Below, in pieces: positions 53,031-62,919 of a DNA stretch of 64,000 bases; positions within the stretch are counted from its first letter, which is position 1, and each line of letters begins with the position of its first letter. Made by a program: the position numbers and the translations under genes. The DNA comes from Bacteroidota bacterium (lineage in GTDB: Bacteria; Bacteroidota; Ignavibacteria; Palsa-1295): assembly GCA_021324735.1 (NCBI GenBank), contig JAJPIO010000017.1, forward strand, positions 30,540 to 94,539, written 5' to 3'. The notes beneath the pieces are model-generated. The model was not told the DNA's origin. It was given only the letters and a program-made list of their open reading frames with translations, and did not search any database.

Positions 53031-54575
53031 ATGATGGCAACGTTTGAAGAAAAAATATTAGCATATCTCGACGGTTCGCTTCCCAGCGAGGACCGCGAAG
53101 ATGTGCTGGGCGCTGTCCATAGCTCACCAGAGCAGCGCGCGCTCTTTGAAGCACATTTGCGGCTCGAAGAGATCTACTCGCTCGTCGCAAAGCCGACGCC
53201 GGCTCCGCTCGCATTGCAGCGTGAGCTCGCTTCAAAGGTGCCGGTGCTTGCCGTCAAGCTGCCTTATCTGGCTACCGAACGCGAACGTCGTAATACCGCC
53301 GCCGTCGGATTTTTGGAAAATGCTTCCAGTTGGCTCCGCTCGCTCAAAGCTTCTACGTTAAATGCTGTCTTAATTATTGCACTTGCGCTGCTTGCGGGTG
53401 GCGTGTGGTATCTCAGTGGTAACCACAACGCACCTGTATCAGGTAATGGTGGTAGCGCCAATAGTGGCAGCGGGGCTAATGGTGGTAACGCCGTTAATGG
53501 TGGTAGTGCAACCAATGGTGCTGGTGTCACCAATGGTGGTGGCTTCTCCGGCGGCCCTTCGGGGAATGCTCCGCAGAATATTGCGCCTAACACTAGTGGG
53601 CAGTACTCCACCAAGGAAGCGGCGGGTGGCAACCGTGTGGGTCATTCGTCCCATTGGTCCCCAAAGTCCACCGGGGCTACTGGGGGTTTGGGGACTACTA
53701 CGACTTTTGGGACTAATAGGACCACTAGAACCGCTACCCAAAACAACGCTGGTTCCCCCGAGAGCCACGCTACCAAAAACCTGAGTGAGAATGCTTCTAA
53801 TAATAATGGCTCTGCAAAATCGAACGAACTGCCGGAATTGCCGCCGCTAGTGCTGCGATCGGTCGAGATGGCGCAATCGGGTCCAGCTACGGTTCACACT
53901 GCGAAAGCAATTCCCATCGGTTCGACGATGAGTGGGAACACCAGCAGCTTCACCCCGGTGAAATTTTTTGCGGTTGATGAGTATCGCTACTCACCGATCA
54001 AGCCACAGGCAGACCCCTCGAATTATGCACGTAATGTTACAGGTTCGCAGTGGAATAATTCGGTGCAAACGCAGGCTGTTGAAGTAGGTGCTGACTATGA
54101 AATAGATCCGTGGTTTGCCGTAGGATTGCGAGGCGGTGTCGAGAGCTTTGTGGAAGCACATGATATTTCGCATACGGAATCCTTCGCGGGTTATCCGTTG
54201 CTAACGCGTACTATTAACGAGGCAGTATTGCTAAGTCTGCAAAAGCCGTGGACGTGCGTAGCCGCGACTTATTCGCCAATGCCGGCGAATAAGTTTAGTT
54301 ATTCGTTTACTGCTGGAGCCGGCGCGGCATTCGTAACCAATATTGCTCCGATGGTGCGAGGCGAAGCTGCCCTCCATTATCAACTCTCCGATGCTTTTGC
54401 ATTGCGCGCTGCTGCTTCGTATGAAGCCGATTGGATATCGGCGATCAATGAGACGAACATTAACGCGAATGGCAGTTCGCCAAGCGCGAATGGAGTGACC
54501 GTTAATTCCAGTGTAACGGGTCGCTCGATGATGCAGGCGTTTGGTATTTCATTAGGCCTCTCTCTTCGCCCGTAG
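53031..54575 (+). CDS. Anti-sigma-like N-terminus fused to a Gly/Asn-rich linker and beta-rich outer domain
   Basis: 514 residues. Residues 1-105 are a soluble acidic domain like the cytoplasmic part of anti-sigma factors (EEKILAYLDGSLPSEDRE), without the zinc His/Cys. One membrane helix spans 109-129. Residues 130-255 are low-complexity Gly/Asn/Ser/Thr. The rest is beta-rich with alternating hydrophobics (VEVGADYEIDPWFAVGLRGG, YSFTAGAGAAF, ending FGISLGLSLRP), like a small outer-membrane barrel. Following the sigma gene by 53 bases, it probably sequesters that sigma factor and senses the envelope. Confidence 0.72.
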   Translation: MMATFEEKILAYLDGSLPSEDREDVLGAVHSSPEQRALFEAHLRLEEIYSLVAKPTPAPLALQRELASKVPVLAVKLPYLATERERRNTAAVGFLENASSWLRSLKASTLNAVLIIALALLAGGVWYLSGNHNAPVSGNGGSANSGSGANGGNAVNGGSATNGAGVTNGGGFSGGPSGNAPQNIAPNTSGQYSTKEAAGGNRVGHSSHWSPKSTGATGGLGTTTTFGTNRTTRTATQNNAGSPESHATKNLSENASNNNGSAKSNELPELPPLVLRSVEMAQSGPATVHTAKAIPIGSTMSGNTSSFTPVKFFAVDEYRYSPIKPQADPSNYARNVTGSQWNNSVQTQAVEVGADYEIDPWFAVGLRGGVESFVEAHDISHTESFAGYPLLTRTINEAVLLSLQKPWTCVAATYSPMPANKFSYSFTAGAGAAFVTNIAPMVRGEAALHYQLSDAFALRAAASYEADWISAINETNINANGSSPSANGVTVNSSVTGRSMMQAFGISLGLSLRP

Positions 54576-54576
54576 C

Positions 54577-56064
54577 ATGAAGTGGTTATTGCTTCTTGCG
54601 CTTGCAGTTGTGGCAGGCAGTTGTACGCCGGATCTTACTCCGCCGCTTAACTATGGCTCGGCGAATAACATGGCCGCCTATTTTTGGTCGGCTGGTGCTT
54701 CGCTGGCGTTCGATTCCGATCAGGTCACCGTTCGAGATTCGAGCGGACTGCTTATTGCGACCGACGTTGACAAAAGCAATCGTACACACACGCTTGTTTG
54801 CAAAGCCAGTGCGGACACCGTGTATGCCAGTGGCTTTGCGCCCAACTCTATTCTCGATCTTGATGATGGCTGGTTTTTTTCAGCGCTGGATACAGTAACG
54901 ATATCGCATCACGCTCTCACTACCGCGGTCGTAAATAAAGACGATGGTTTCGATGTGGGGACCGATAGTTCGTTGTATGAAGGGACAAAATCCGGTGGAT
55001 TTACACCCGACAAATTTTCGCCGTTGAATATTACCACCTTAGCGGTTGTACCGAATAGCGATAGTCTGTTTGCCGTTACGGGTGGAAATGCTATCTGGCT
55101 GCGACATGCCGGTAACTGGACATCTTTTAGCACTGTCGGACTTCCAACCGGTGCGATCATAGCAATGACGGCCGATCCATCATCGCTGTATGTTGCGATC
55201 AGCGGGGCTGTCGGGATCTATCAATTTTCGCGCTCATCTACAAGTTGGAAACTCCTGCCGGGCTTTATGGCACTAAAGCATGTAACGGCGCTCAAAGCGT
55301 TCGTACATTTTGGTGTTTCAGAATACCTTATGGCTGGTGCTGACGATGGGACGGTAGGCGGTAACGCAAGCAACACCGCGAACAATTTTACAGCGAATGT
55401 CTCAGGTCGAGTGAATAGTTTTGCAGGCGACGCGAATGGTGCTATGGGTATTGCAGCAGAGGGTGGAGTCTATAAGATGAGTGGCCCAACCGTTACTCCT
55501 GTAGTGCTCGATTCTCGTCCGGCATCGTCTATTGCATTTACGAGTGGCGGATTCTTTATGATTACCGGTGGCAGTGTGTATGCCGTTGGAACGTCGCCGG
55601 GAGTGACGACCGGATATACTGGAATTCCACATACGCTATTAATGGCGTCGGGCAATGCGTTTCTCGTTACCGATAGTGCGATCTATTATTTCAGCACGAC
55701 ATGGAATCCACTTCCCGGATTTCCCTTCTCGTATTATCCGACCAAATATGGCGGGTTAGTATTGCTCCGCTCGAATCCTTTAGTCGATTCCTCGTGGCGT
55801 GCGGGTACGCTGGTCGATCCGAACCATCACTCGTATGCCATTACTGCGCGTACAATATCGCGCTTCGACACCGTAACCGTCGGCTCGCAGGTATATCGGG
55901 ATGTTATTGTAATGCGATATGCTCATGAACTTGCCGGCTTTTCCGCCGATTCGATCAATGCACCCTATTGGGTCGTGTTTTACGAGAGAGGTCTCGGCCC
56001 TGTCATCTTCGATCGGATGAGGAAAGGCGAAGCGCTGTTACGCAGAAAATATCTCGGTCAGTAA
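54577..56064 (+). CDS. Lipoprotein of unknown function
   Basis: 495 residues. Signal peptide with lipobox VAGSC (Cys 16). About residues 50-300 show beta-repeat character (DSLFAVTGGNAIWLRHAGNW, SSLYVAISGAVGIYQFS), suggesting a propeller. There is no sorting domain. It begins one base after the anti-sigma-like gene, so it belongs to the same operon. Probably an outer-membrane lipoprotein acting with the barrel-like domain; that is inference. Confidence 0.72.
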   Translation: MKWLLLLALAVVAGSCTPDLTPPLNYGSANNMAAYFWSAGASLAFDSDQVTVRDSSGLLIATDVDKSNRTHTLVCKASADTVYASGFAPNSILDLDDGWFFSALDTVTISHHALTTAVVNKDDGFDVGTDSSLYEGTKSGGFTPDKFSPLNITTLAVVPNSDSLFAVTGGNAIWLRHAGNWTSFSTVGLPTGAIIAMTADPSSLYVAISGAVGIYQFSRSSTSWKLLPGFMALKHVTALKAFVHFGVSEYLMAGADDGTVGGNASNTANNFTANVSGRVNSFAGDANGAMGIAAEGGVYKMSGPTVTPVVLDSRPASSIAFTSGGFFMITGGSVYAVGTSPGVTTGYTGIPHTLLMASGNAFLVTDSAIYYFSTTWNPLPGFPFSYYPTKYGGLVLLRSNPLVDSSWRAGTLVDPNHHSYAITARTISRFDTVTVGSQVYRDVIVMRYAHELAGFSADSINAPYWVVFYERGLGPVIFDRMRKGEALLRRKYLGQ

Positions 56065-56096
56065 AGTAACTTTTCGCTTTCAGAACGATTATTAGG

Positions 56097-56158
56097 GTAG
56101 GATTTGATGGTGTTTTACGCCATCGGAAACAGACTCCTTTGTCCTACGTAATTTTTTT
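56097..56158 (+). terminator. Terminator-like structure
   Basis: GTAGGA (56097-56102) pairs with TCCTAC (56142-56147), enclosing GATGG/CCATC (56106-56124), followed by GTAATTTTTTT. Plausible end of the sigma-anti-sigma operon. Confidence 0.4.
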
Positions 56159-56203
56159 CGTATTTTGAGAGCGGTTAATAACGATCCTGTCAGAATCGGC
56201 TCT

Positions 56204-57943
56204 ATGAAACGACCCTCTCGTTCGGTCATACGGGGTGTGTGCTTATCTGCTGTTTGTATACTTGCTTTTGCGGGCGCATCGAGAGCGCAATCCTGGTCGA
56301 ACGTTGCGCCGAAGCTCATCAGTGGTGCCGATCGATACGGCGCCATGCAATTCCGAAGCGGTATACTCTGGGCAGGCGCCGATCAACTATGGTCCTCGAG
56401 CGATTCAGGACGATCGTGGCAAAAAATAAAGAATTTCCCCGGCTCCGCGATATACGATATCTCTTTTTACGATCGCTCGACCGGACTGGTCGCGACCGGT
56501 AATGGCGTTTACATTACCACTAATGGCGGCGTGGCTTGGTCCAAAGCGAAGATGACCGGTGATTTTCGAAAGGTCGGTTTCGATAACATTAGTAATGGGT
56601 CAAGCCTTAGCAAACCGGTCTTTCTGGCGCTCGAGGTAGATGGCATTTTTTGCTCGAGTAGTGATGTCGGCACGACATGGTCCGCGAAGAGTATCGGTAA
56701 TGAGGCTCGCTCGTTCGCTGTCGCGATAGATGGAAAGATTTATGCCCATACGGATAATCCCGGGTCGGTGCCATATATAGGCCAGATTACCATCAGTACC
56801 GATCTTGGTAATAGTTGGACGAACGGTAATTCGACCGTAGAGGGCGATTGCTTTACTATCTCGGCTGATTCGTGCGATCCCAATCGGCTGTATCTTGTAA
56901 ACGAGAACCTGCTCAGTGCAAGCGATTCCATTCCAAGAATGTACCTAAGTACCGATGGTGCAGCGACGTGGCAATCGAACGCTGCGAGTATAAAGCCCTA
57001 TTATTCCGGTGCGCTGTGCACCACTTACAGCGGCATCTTCGCGGCTACTGTTGATGGTTCACCGAGTACGGATGGAGTGTGCCGCTCGCTGGATAAAGGG
57101 GCGACGTGGAAAGGCATTGGAGGTCCTTCTACTCGAGAAGATACCAGAACAATAGCCGCGGTCAATAATAATATCATTGTTGCCATCGATAAAGATGGTA
57201 ATATTTGGGAGACTAATAATAGTGGTGGAGATTCCGTCGCGACTCCGGTATGCTGCTCTGTTCCTTCAACGCTTACTCTTTCGACTGCTGATGAAACGTC
57301 GGATACGATCGGCGGGTCTGTCAATGTACCGATCATGCTCGCCGGACTTACTCGTTCAGAAGTTGTAGAGATAGTACTGCATTACGATCTTTCGAATATC
57401 GACTACGTTTGTACAACCGATGGTTCGGACACGAAGGTCGATATGCCGGGTGAACAATGGGCTGGCCGATCGAAATTACATTTTTCAAATGCTTCTTCCA
57501 ATAGGCCGCTGGGCTACGCTCACTTTAATTTATTTGCCGATACCAGTGTAACCCCGCACGTTACGTTCGATTCGCTCCAGGTTCTCTCCGCAACAGAGCC
57601 TTGCGATTACACCCTGCCCGGCTCGGCCACCAGTACGATCACACCGATGCAGGGCTGCGCAGTGCCATTGCTTTCACACCTCATTCATTTTAGTACGCTT
57701 CCAAATTTCGAGATCGTACCCAATCCTACGAATGGTGACCTCACGATCTCTTCCTCTGTTACGATCGGTCCCGCCATCGTTGAAATTTACGATGCGTCGG
57801 GCAACCAATGCTACCATGCGGAAATAGACATAAAGAGTCATACCCCCTGCATGATCTCTCTTCCACTCTCCAGTGGAAATTATATTCTGACCGTCCATTG
57901 GGTGGGTGGCAATGAAGCGATACACATCGCGGTCGTAAAATGA
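56204..57943 (+). CDS. T9SS-sorted propeller protein with cohesin-like domain
   Basis: 579 residues from ATG 56204 at the signal peptide (cleavage near SRAQ); a longer frame to 56165 adds 13 implausible residues. The propeller has QLWSSSDSGRSWQ, VYITTNGGVAW and CRSLDKGATW. A cohesin-like domain lies at about 365-490 (GGSVNVPIMLAGLTRSEVVE, EQWAGRSKLHFSNASS). The sorting domain has VPNPTNGDLTI and YDASGNQ. Tandem paralog of the next gene, with ATGA overlap. Confidence 0.85.
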   Translation: MKRPSRSVIRGVCLSAVCILAFAGASRAQSWSNVAPKLISGADRYGAMQFRSGILWAGADQLWSSSDSGRSWQKIKNFPGSAIYDISFYDRSTGLVATGNGVYITTNGGVAWSKAKMTGDFRKVGFDNISNGSSLSKPVFLALEVDGIFCSSSDVGTTWSAKSIGNEARSFAVAIDGKIYAHTDNPGSVPYIGQITISTDLGNSWTNGNSTVEGDCFTISADSCDPNRLYLVNENLLSASDSIPRMYLSTDGAATWQSNAASIKPYYSGALCTTYSGIFAATVDGSPSTDGVCRSLDKGATWKGIGGPSTREDTRTIAAVNNNIIVAIDKDGNIWETNNSGGDSVATPVCCSVPSTLTLSTADETSDTIGGSVNVPIMLAGLTRSEVVEIVLHYDLSNIDYVCTTDGSDTKVDMPGEQWAGRSKLHFSNASSNRPLGYAHFNLFADTSVTPHVTFDSLQVLSATEPCDYTLPGSATSTITPMQGCAVPLLSHLIHFSTLPNFEIVPNPTNGDLTISSSVTIGPAIVEIYDASGNQCYHAEIDIKSHTPCMISLPLSSGNYILTVHWVGGNEAIHIAVVK

Positions 57944-60519
57944 AGAGAACGATATCACTCTGGTTCATAACAGTACTGCTGATTCTTTCCGGCGCACAGC
58001 AGGCTTGCGCGCAATGGAGCGTGGTATCCTCTACTCCTATCTTTGGAGCGGGAGTCGGAGCCGCAATGCATTATAAAGAAGGCATTGTGTGGGCGGGAGG
58101 ACTGGGCCTGTGGAATTCGCGCGATTCCGGTCGTACGTGGAAACAATGTACGAATTTCCCGCAAGCGCTCGTAATAGATATTTGCTTTTTCGATAGCCTG
58201 ACCGGGGCGGTTGCAACATCGGGCGACGTCTATTTAACGACGGACGGTGGCAACTCGTGGAAAGATGTTCTGAGTGGATTTAATTTTCGAAAGGTCATAT
58301 TCCATCGCTCCCCGAAGATCATACATGCGGCAGAAGTAGGCGGCGCCGTAAGTACTTCGACGGATGGGGGATCCACCTGGGTTACGAAAGTGCTTGGCGG
58401 AGATTGCCGTTGCCTTGCAGTAAACATCAAAGGCACCCTCTACGCGATCACCGCTCATTACGACAAGTTTGGCCAGTACATGGGGATGCTTCACACGTCG
58501 ACAGATCTTGGCCTTACATGGCAAGTCCTCAATCAGAGCTTTTTCGGAGATTGCTATACAATATCCGCAGACTCGTGCGATGCTAATCGGCTGTATCTTG
58601 TCAACGAGCAGATCTACATCCCGAGCGATAGTATGCCGAGAACGTATTGCAGTTCGGATGGCGGATTAACATGGGCTACGACGAGCATATTCGGCCCTTC
58701 TCATTATTCCGGCGGTATGGTCACGACGCAGTTCGGCGTGTTCGTTGGCGGAATGGAACAGAATGGCCTTAGTCGTTCGCTCGATAGTGGTGTGAACTGG
58801 AGGCTTATTCAAGGTCCGGCTTGTACGCCGGATGCTCGCGGCCTTACAGCCGTCAACCGAAATATTGTGTTCGCCATGGATACGCTGGGTAATATCTGGC
58901 GAACGCTGAATGGCGGTGGCGATTCTGTGAATGAGCCGCTCTACCCCGGCACATTCACCGTGACCCCGCACACATTGTTTGCCGGCGACACGGTGCAATG
59001 CGATTCTCTTTTGCAGACCATCACGGTCGCACGGTCGGATTGTGCTGCACCATACCTCGGGCCACTTCATATTGAAGGGCGAGATTCGAACAGCTATCGA
59101 ATCACCAACTCGAACGAGTCATCCATTACCGTGAGCTTTTTCCCTACCGGGAAAGGAGTGCAGAATGCATCGCTGATCGTTCAAGCGACCGATGGCAGGC
59201 GAGACACGATCGCATTACGCGGATATGCGAAACAGGACCCGGGTACGCTTCATTTTCAGCCGACTTCTCTCTTTACTACGGATACCGTGCAATGCGATTC
59301 GCTCGAGCGATCGATCGCGATCACCCAAACGGGTTGCCGGCCACCATCTATCGTTGCCTTATCGCTTCGCGGTCAGGATTCAGCATCGTTTCGGGCCACT
59401 CGTACGGCAGACTCCATTCGAGTTCTCTTATTACTTAAGAAGCCAGGCGCACAGCAAGCATCATTGCTAGTGCAACTCTCCAATGGTAAAACGGATACGA
59501 TCCCATTAGGTGGATATTGGAATACTTCCGGTCCCTTTATTACTACATCCATCGCCAGCACGAGTGACAGCGTATATCCGTGCGATCGACCGGCAACGCT
59601 TACGTTACACTTCCGTACGATCGGTTGTCCATTCCCTTTCTTTGCTTCCGAGCGAATCACGGGTACGAACGCCAGCGATTATTCGATCGTAAAAGGAATG
59701 TCACTTCCGCTTACTCCGGAGGACTCGGTCGTGCTATCCTTCCTGCCGCCGGATACCGGTTGGCGAACGGCGAGCTATGAGTTTACACTGAAATCCGGTA
59801 AGATCATAACGGTGCCGCTTTCCTGTTATGGCAGCCCGCAGCATACACTCACCTTTAGTCCTTCGAATGTATCGGTCCAAACATTAGGCGATAATCTTCG
59901 TCTGCCGATCAAGATCGATGGCCTCACCAGACCCGAAGATATTGAGCTAACGCTGTGCTACGATCCGAAGATGTTTGCGTATCAGGGATCGCAAGATGTG
60001 GCGGGTGTCAGCGTCGATGTGATAAGCGAGCAATGGGCTGGTCATTCGCGTCTTCGATTCACGAATGCTACATCCCCGCTTCTCGGCTACGCAAATTTTA
60101 CCGTGTGGAACGACACGAGCGGACATGCCGAGCAAATTTCATTTGATTCACTTAGCGTACTTACAGAAATTGGTCCGTGCCAGTATGCAATTCCGTTGCA
60201 TTCGTTTAGTACAGTTACCTCGCCTTCTGGCTGCGGAATGGGTCTCCTCAGCGATTGGCTACGCTTTAGCCAACCGCCGCGCTTTAGCGTAGCTCCCAAT
60301 CCAACCAACGGAAATGTAGCGCTTACCTCATCGCTCGATCTCGGGCCCTCTGCGGTTGCCGTGTACGATATGTTGGGCACCGAACGTGAGCGTATTACGC
60401 TCGATCTTAAACGAAACGCTCCGCAACTACTCGAACTCCCACGAGAAAGCGGACTCTATTATGTGAAAATACTTTCGCTTACTGGCGAAAAAAGTATTGG
60501 CGTTGTGGTCAACCGGTAA
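57940..60519 (+). CDS. T9SS-sorted propeller protein with three extra Ig-like repeats
   Basis: 859 residues, signal peptide to CAQ (24). It has the propeller of its neighbour (GLWNSRDSGRTW, VYLTTDGGNSW, STSTDGGSTW), the same cohesin-like domain (LRLPIKIDGLTRPEDIE, EQWAGHSRLRFTNATS) and the same sorting domain (VAPNPTNGNVAL, DMLGTER). Between propeller and cohesin-like part it carries about 270 extra residues in three repeats beginning TLF-D-VQCDSL or similar, each with paired cysteines, resembling ASH/choice-of-anchor-D-type Ig folds. Confidence 0.85.
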   Translation: MKRTISLWFITVLLILSGAQQACAQWSVVSSTPIFGAGVGAAMHYKEGIVWAGGLGLWNSRDSGRTWKQCTNFPQALVIDICFFDSLTGAVATSGDVYLTTDGGNSWKDVLSGFNFRKVIFHRSPKIIHAAEVGGAVSTSTDGGSTWVTKVLGGDCRCLAVNIKGTLYAITAHYDKFGQYMGMLHTSTDLGLTWQVLNQSFFGDCYTISADSCDANRLYLVNEQIYIPSDSMPRTYCSSDGGLTWATTSIFGPSHYSGGMVTTQFGVFVGGMEQNGLSRSLDSGVNWRLIQGPACTPDARGLTAVNRNIVFAMDTLGNIWRTLNGGGDSVNEPLYPGTFTVTPHTLFAGDTVQCDSLLQTITVARSDCAAPYLGPLHIEGRDSNSYRITNSNESSITVSFFPTGKGVQNASLIVQATDGRRDTIALRGYAKQDPGTLHFQPTSLFTTDTVQCDSLERSIAITQTGCRPPSIVALSLRGQDSASFRATRTADSIRVLLLLKKPGAQQASLLVQLSNGKTDTIPLGGYWNTSGPFITTSIASTSDSVYPCDRPATLTLHFRTIGCPFPFFASERITGTNASDYSIVKGMSLPLTPEDSVVLSFLPPDTGWRTASYEFTLKSGKIITVPLSCYGSPQHTLTFSPSNVSVQTLGDNLRLPIKIDGLTRPEDIELTLCYDPKMFAYQGSQDVAGVSVDVISEQWAGHSRLRFTNATSPLLGYANFTVWNDTSGHAEQISFDSLSVLTEIGPCQYAIPLHSFSTVTSPSGCGMGLLSDWLRFSQPPRFSVAPNPTNGNVALTSSLDLGPSAVAVYDMLGTERERITLDLKRNAPQLLELPRESGLYYVKILSLTGEKSIGVVVNR

Positions 60520-60554
60520 GAGAACGGCCGCGCCTGTAACCGGGTTAAGCGGTC

Positions 60555-61160
60555 ATGCGCGAAGTAGAATTATTACCGATCGAATCTTCTGTAGAAACAG
60601 GCAAGCTATATGCCTTCGATGGCAAAGTGCCGAAGGTACACGAAAGTGTATTTCTTGCCGCCGGTTCGAGAGTGATCGGCGATGTGGAGCTTGCGGAGAA
60701 TGTGAGCGTGTGGTTCAACGTCGTGATCCGTGGTGATGTCGAACGCATTCGCATCGGTCGCAATACGAATATTCAGGATAACGCGACGATCCACGTTACG
60801 AATTTTACGAATCCGACCTGGGTCGGAGAGAACGTGACGGTCGGTCATGGTGCGGTGCTGCATGGCTGCACGATCAAAGATCGCGCGCTCGTTGGAATGA
60901 AGGCGGTCGTTCTCGATCGCGCTGTGGTCGGTGAGGATTCTCTCGTTGCTGCGGGTTCGGTTGTGTTAGGTGGCACGGTGATTCCGCCGCGTATGCTCGC
61001 TGCAGGCATTCCTGCGAAAGTCATTCGCCCGTTAAAGGAGAAAGAGATCGAGGAGGTCGTTCGCGCCGGCGCGCATAATTATCTCCTGTATGTAAAGCAC
61101 TTCCGTGGCGAAGAACCGCCCGCCGAATGGAACGTGGGGTCGTTTGCAGGATTAGAGTAA
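60555..61160 (+). CDS. Gamma-carbonic-anhydrase-like hexapeptide-repeat protein
   Basis: 201 residues forming a left-handed beta-helix (VIGDVELAENVSVWFN, IRIGRNTNIQDNATIH). The three metal-binding His of the family are present: H80 in NATIH, H98 and H103 in VGHGAVLHGC. Members of the YrdA/PaaY type bind zinc or iron and may hydrate carbon dioxide or act on acyl-CoA thioesters. It does not belong to the surface-protein set and seems an independent gene. Confidence 0.92.
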   Translation: MREVELLPIESSVETGKLYAFDGKVPKVHESVFLAAGSRVIGDVELAENVSVWFNVVIRGDVERIRIGRNTNIQDNATIHVTNFTNPTWVGENVTVGHGAVLHGCTIKDRALVGMKAVVLDRAVVGEDSLVAAGSVVLGGTVIPPRMLAAGIPAKVIRPLKEKEIEEVVRAGAHNYLLYVKHFRGEEPPAEWNVGSFAGLE

Positions 61161-61242
61161 ACTCATACTCTGTCGCTGTGACTAAGAATTAACCACTCCC
61201 TGCTCATCGCTCTGTAACTTTCGGCGCGTTTCTTGGTCGAAG

Positions 61243-61273
61243 GTAAGTACAGTGAAAACAAATCTGTACTTAC
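61243..61273 (+). promoter_or_regulatory. Hairpin abutting a start codon
   Basis: GTAAGTACAG (61243-61252) and CTGTACTTAC (61264-61273) form a perfect 10-bp stem with an 11-base A-rich loop. The stem ends one base before the ATG of the next gene, so it would cover the ribosome site when folded. Confidence 0.5.
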
Positions 61274-61274
61274 T

Positions 61275-61808
61275 ATGAAAAAATTATTAGGACAAGTTTT
61301 AGTCGCCTGCGCGCTGGTCTTCTCATCGATGCTAATGCTCGACGTCGCACAGGCTCAGGTACCGGGCGCACTCCTCAGCGCTAGTGTACTTGGCGGACTG
61401 CAGACGTCGAACCTCGATGGTATCGGCGCTGGTAACTACTACGCACTGCGTGGCGGATTCGGAAGTTTCTTTGGTGAGCTGCGTCACGCCAATTGGGGCG
61501 GCTCGAACGCGTACGTGAATGACAACGGTTTTTTGGGCGGCATGGACTTTTCGCTGTTCGGCCTTACGCTTTCGGGCGCCGTTGGTGCAGGCACGGCGAA
61601 CTACCAGGCTCCGGCTGTTGCGGGTGGCGCATTGCCAGCAGTGCAAAACTACACGTCTTTTCTTTACGAGGCGCAGGCGATGTATAACTTCAATATTGTC
61701 GGCAGCTTCATCACCGCTGGCGTTGGCGTAAACTACGTCGGTGAGGCGAATTCGGTCGCGCCGATCGCCGGCTGGGGCGGTGTGGCCTCATTGAACATCG
61801 GACTGTAA
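61275..61808 (+). CDS. Small secreted beta-rich protein, probably outer-membrane barrel
   Basis: 177 residues from ATG 61275, where the signal peptide begins (MKKLLGQVLV, cleavage near VAQAQ). The mature part alternates Gly and aromatic/hydrophobic residues in short strands (YYALRGGFGSFFGELRHANW, FLGGMDFSLFGLTLSGAVGAG, YEAQAMYNFN), fitting an eight-strand outer-membrane barrel. Family not recognised. Confidence 0.7.
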   Translation: MKKLLGQVLVACALVFSSMLMLDVAQAQVPGALLSASVLGGLQTSNLDGIGAGNYYALRGGFGSFFGELRHANWGGSNAYVNDNGFLGGMDFSLFGLTLSGAVGAGTANYQAPAVAGGALPAVQNYTSFLYEAQAMYNFNIVGSFITAGVGVNYVGEANSVAPIAGWGGVASLNIGL

Positions 61809-61937
61809 AAGTTGTAGGCATGCGGTTGTAGGTCATGCTTTAGCTTGACCTCCCCGTCGGGCTGGCGTTGCACACACTGTTTTGCTTTCGGCACTCGGGA
61901 AAGCACTCCCCCTACCATTACGGAGGGGGAGAAGGGA

Positions 61938-62843
61938 TCATCGATTCACAATCTTCACCGTCTGCGCCTCACCGTAGGCCGTTACCAAGCGAACGTAATA
62001 CGTGCCGCTGGCGAGATTGTGTAGCGAGAGCGACACTGCATGATTGCCCGCTTCGAATAAACTCTCTAACGGCGGTATCTCTACGCGATTGCCGAGAACA
62101 TCATACAACTCTAACTTGACGTATGCTTCGTGATCCAAGCTAAACGTAACGAGCGTGCCTCCAGTGCTTGGGTTTGGTGATGCAATAGCGGACAGGATCG
62201 TGGGCGCAGGTTTTTCTACTGCTACAAAAAGCAGATGCTTGGCTAAGACCGTATCGAGACCGAGTTGTTGTAACGTTGCAAGGGTTGTATCGAATGGCGC
62301 TGTTGTATCCTCCCGCCACAGTTGGTATTGATAATATCTTGTCGTTCGATATTGCGTAGCAAGATTTGGAGTATCACAGGTTGTGTTTTGTATCAGCCAC
62401 TGAAGTATAGTAAGTGATCGGTTCGGAGCGCGAAGATAGTAGCTTCGACCTGTATCACTTTTAGAATAGTATGTTTGCGCTATGGCTTCAACGCACGCAC
62501 AGAAGTATTCTGGATTAACGGTATTCAAATAGAGAACCGATTCAAGCCACAAGCGATAATGTAACCATGCCATCGTATCTCGCGGCAAGGTCCCTTGCGC
62601 GGCAGTCGTTAACATGCTGAAGGCTCGGGGAGCATTTTCATTGAAGGGACAACTTTGAATAAATCGCTTCAGAGTGTCGAATGCCTTATGCGTATCGTTG
62701 ATAAGCGGACTCTCATATTGTACTGCTTCGCTAAACATCGCATTGCAAGAATCGGAAACCGGTTGTGCCGGGTAGCGAACCTCTAAAGTTTGCCGCGTTG
62801 ATATAAAAGATATCAGGACGAAGACTAATAGCGTATGGACCAT
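61938..62843 (-). CDS. T9SS-sorted protein, Cys-rich paralog 1
   Basis: 301 residues with an N-terminal hydrophobic signal (VHTLLVFVLISF). The mature domain is mostly helical with TPR-like spacing and shared blocks WLESVLYLNT, PEYFCACVE and NTTCDTPNL. The C-terminal sorting domain has ASPNPSTGGT, YDVLGNRVEI and LASGTYYVRL. Tandem paralog of the gene at 62967; function unknown. Confidence 0.78.
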   Translation of the reverse strand: MVHTLLVFVLISFISTRQTLEVRYPAQPVSDSCNAMFSEAVQYESPLINDTHKAFDTLKRFIQSCPFNENAPRAFSMLTTAAQGTLPRDTMAWLHYRLWLESVLYLNTVNPEYFCACVEAIAQTYYSKSDTGRSYYLRAPNRSLTILQWLIQNTTCDTPNLATQYRTTRYYQYQLWREDTTAPFDTTLATLQQLGLDTVLAKHLLFVAVEKPAPTILSAIASPNPSTGGTLVTFSLDHEAYVKLELYDVLGNRVEIPPLESLFEAGNHAVSLSLHNLASGTYYVRLVTAYGEAQTVKIVNR

Positions 62844-62919
62844 AACGAGGGAAAACCTTTCAACACAAACATACGAAGGATTTGTCCTTTAGCTCTTCGT
62901 CCTGTGATGAGCTGGTGTA

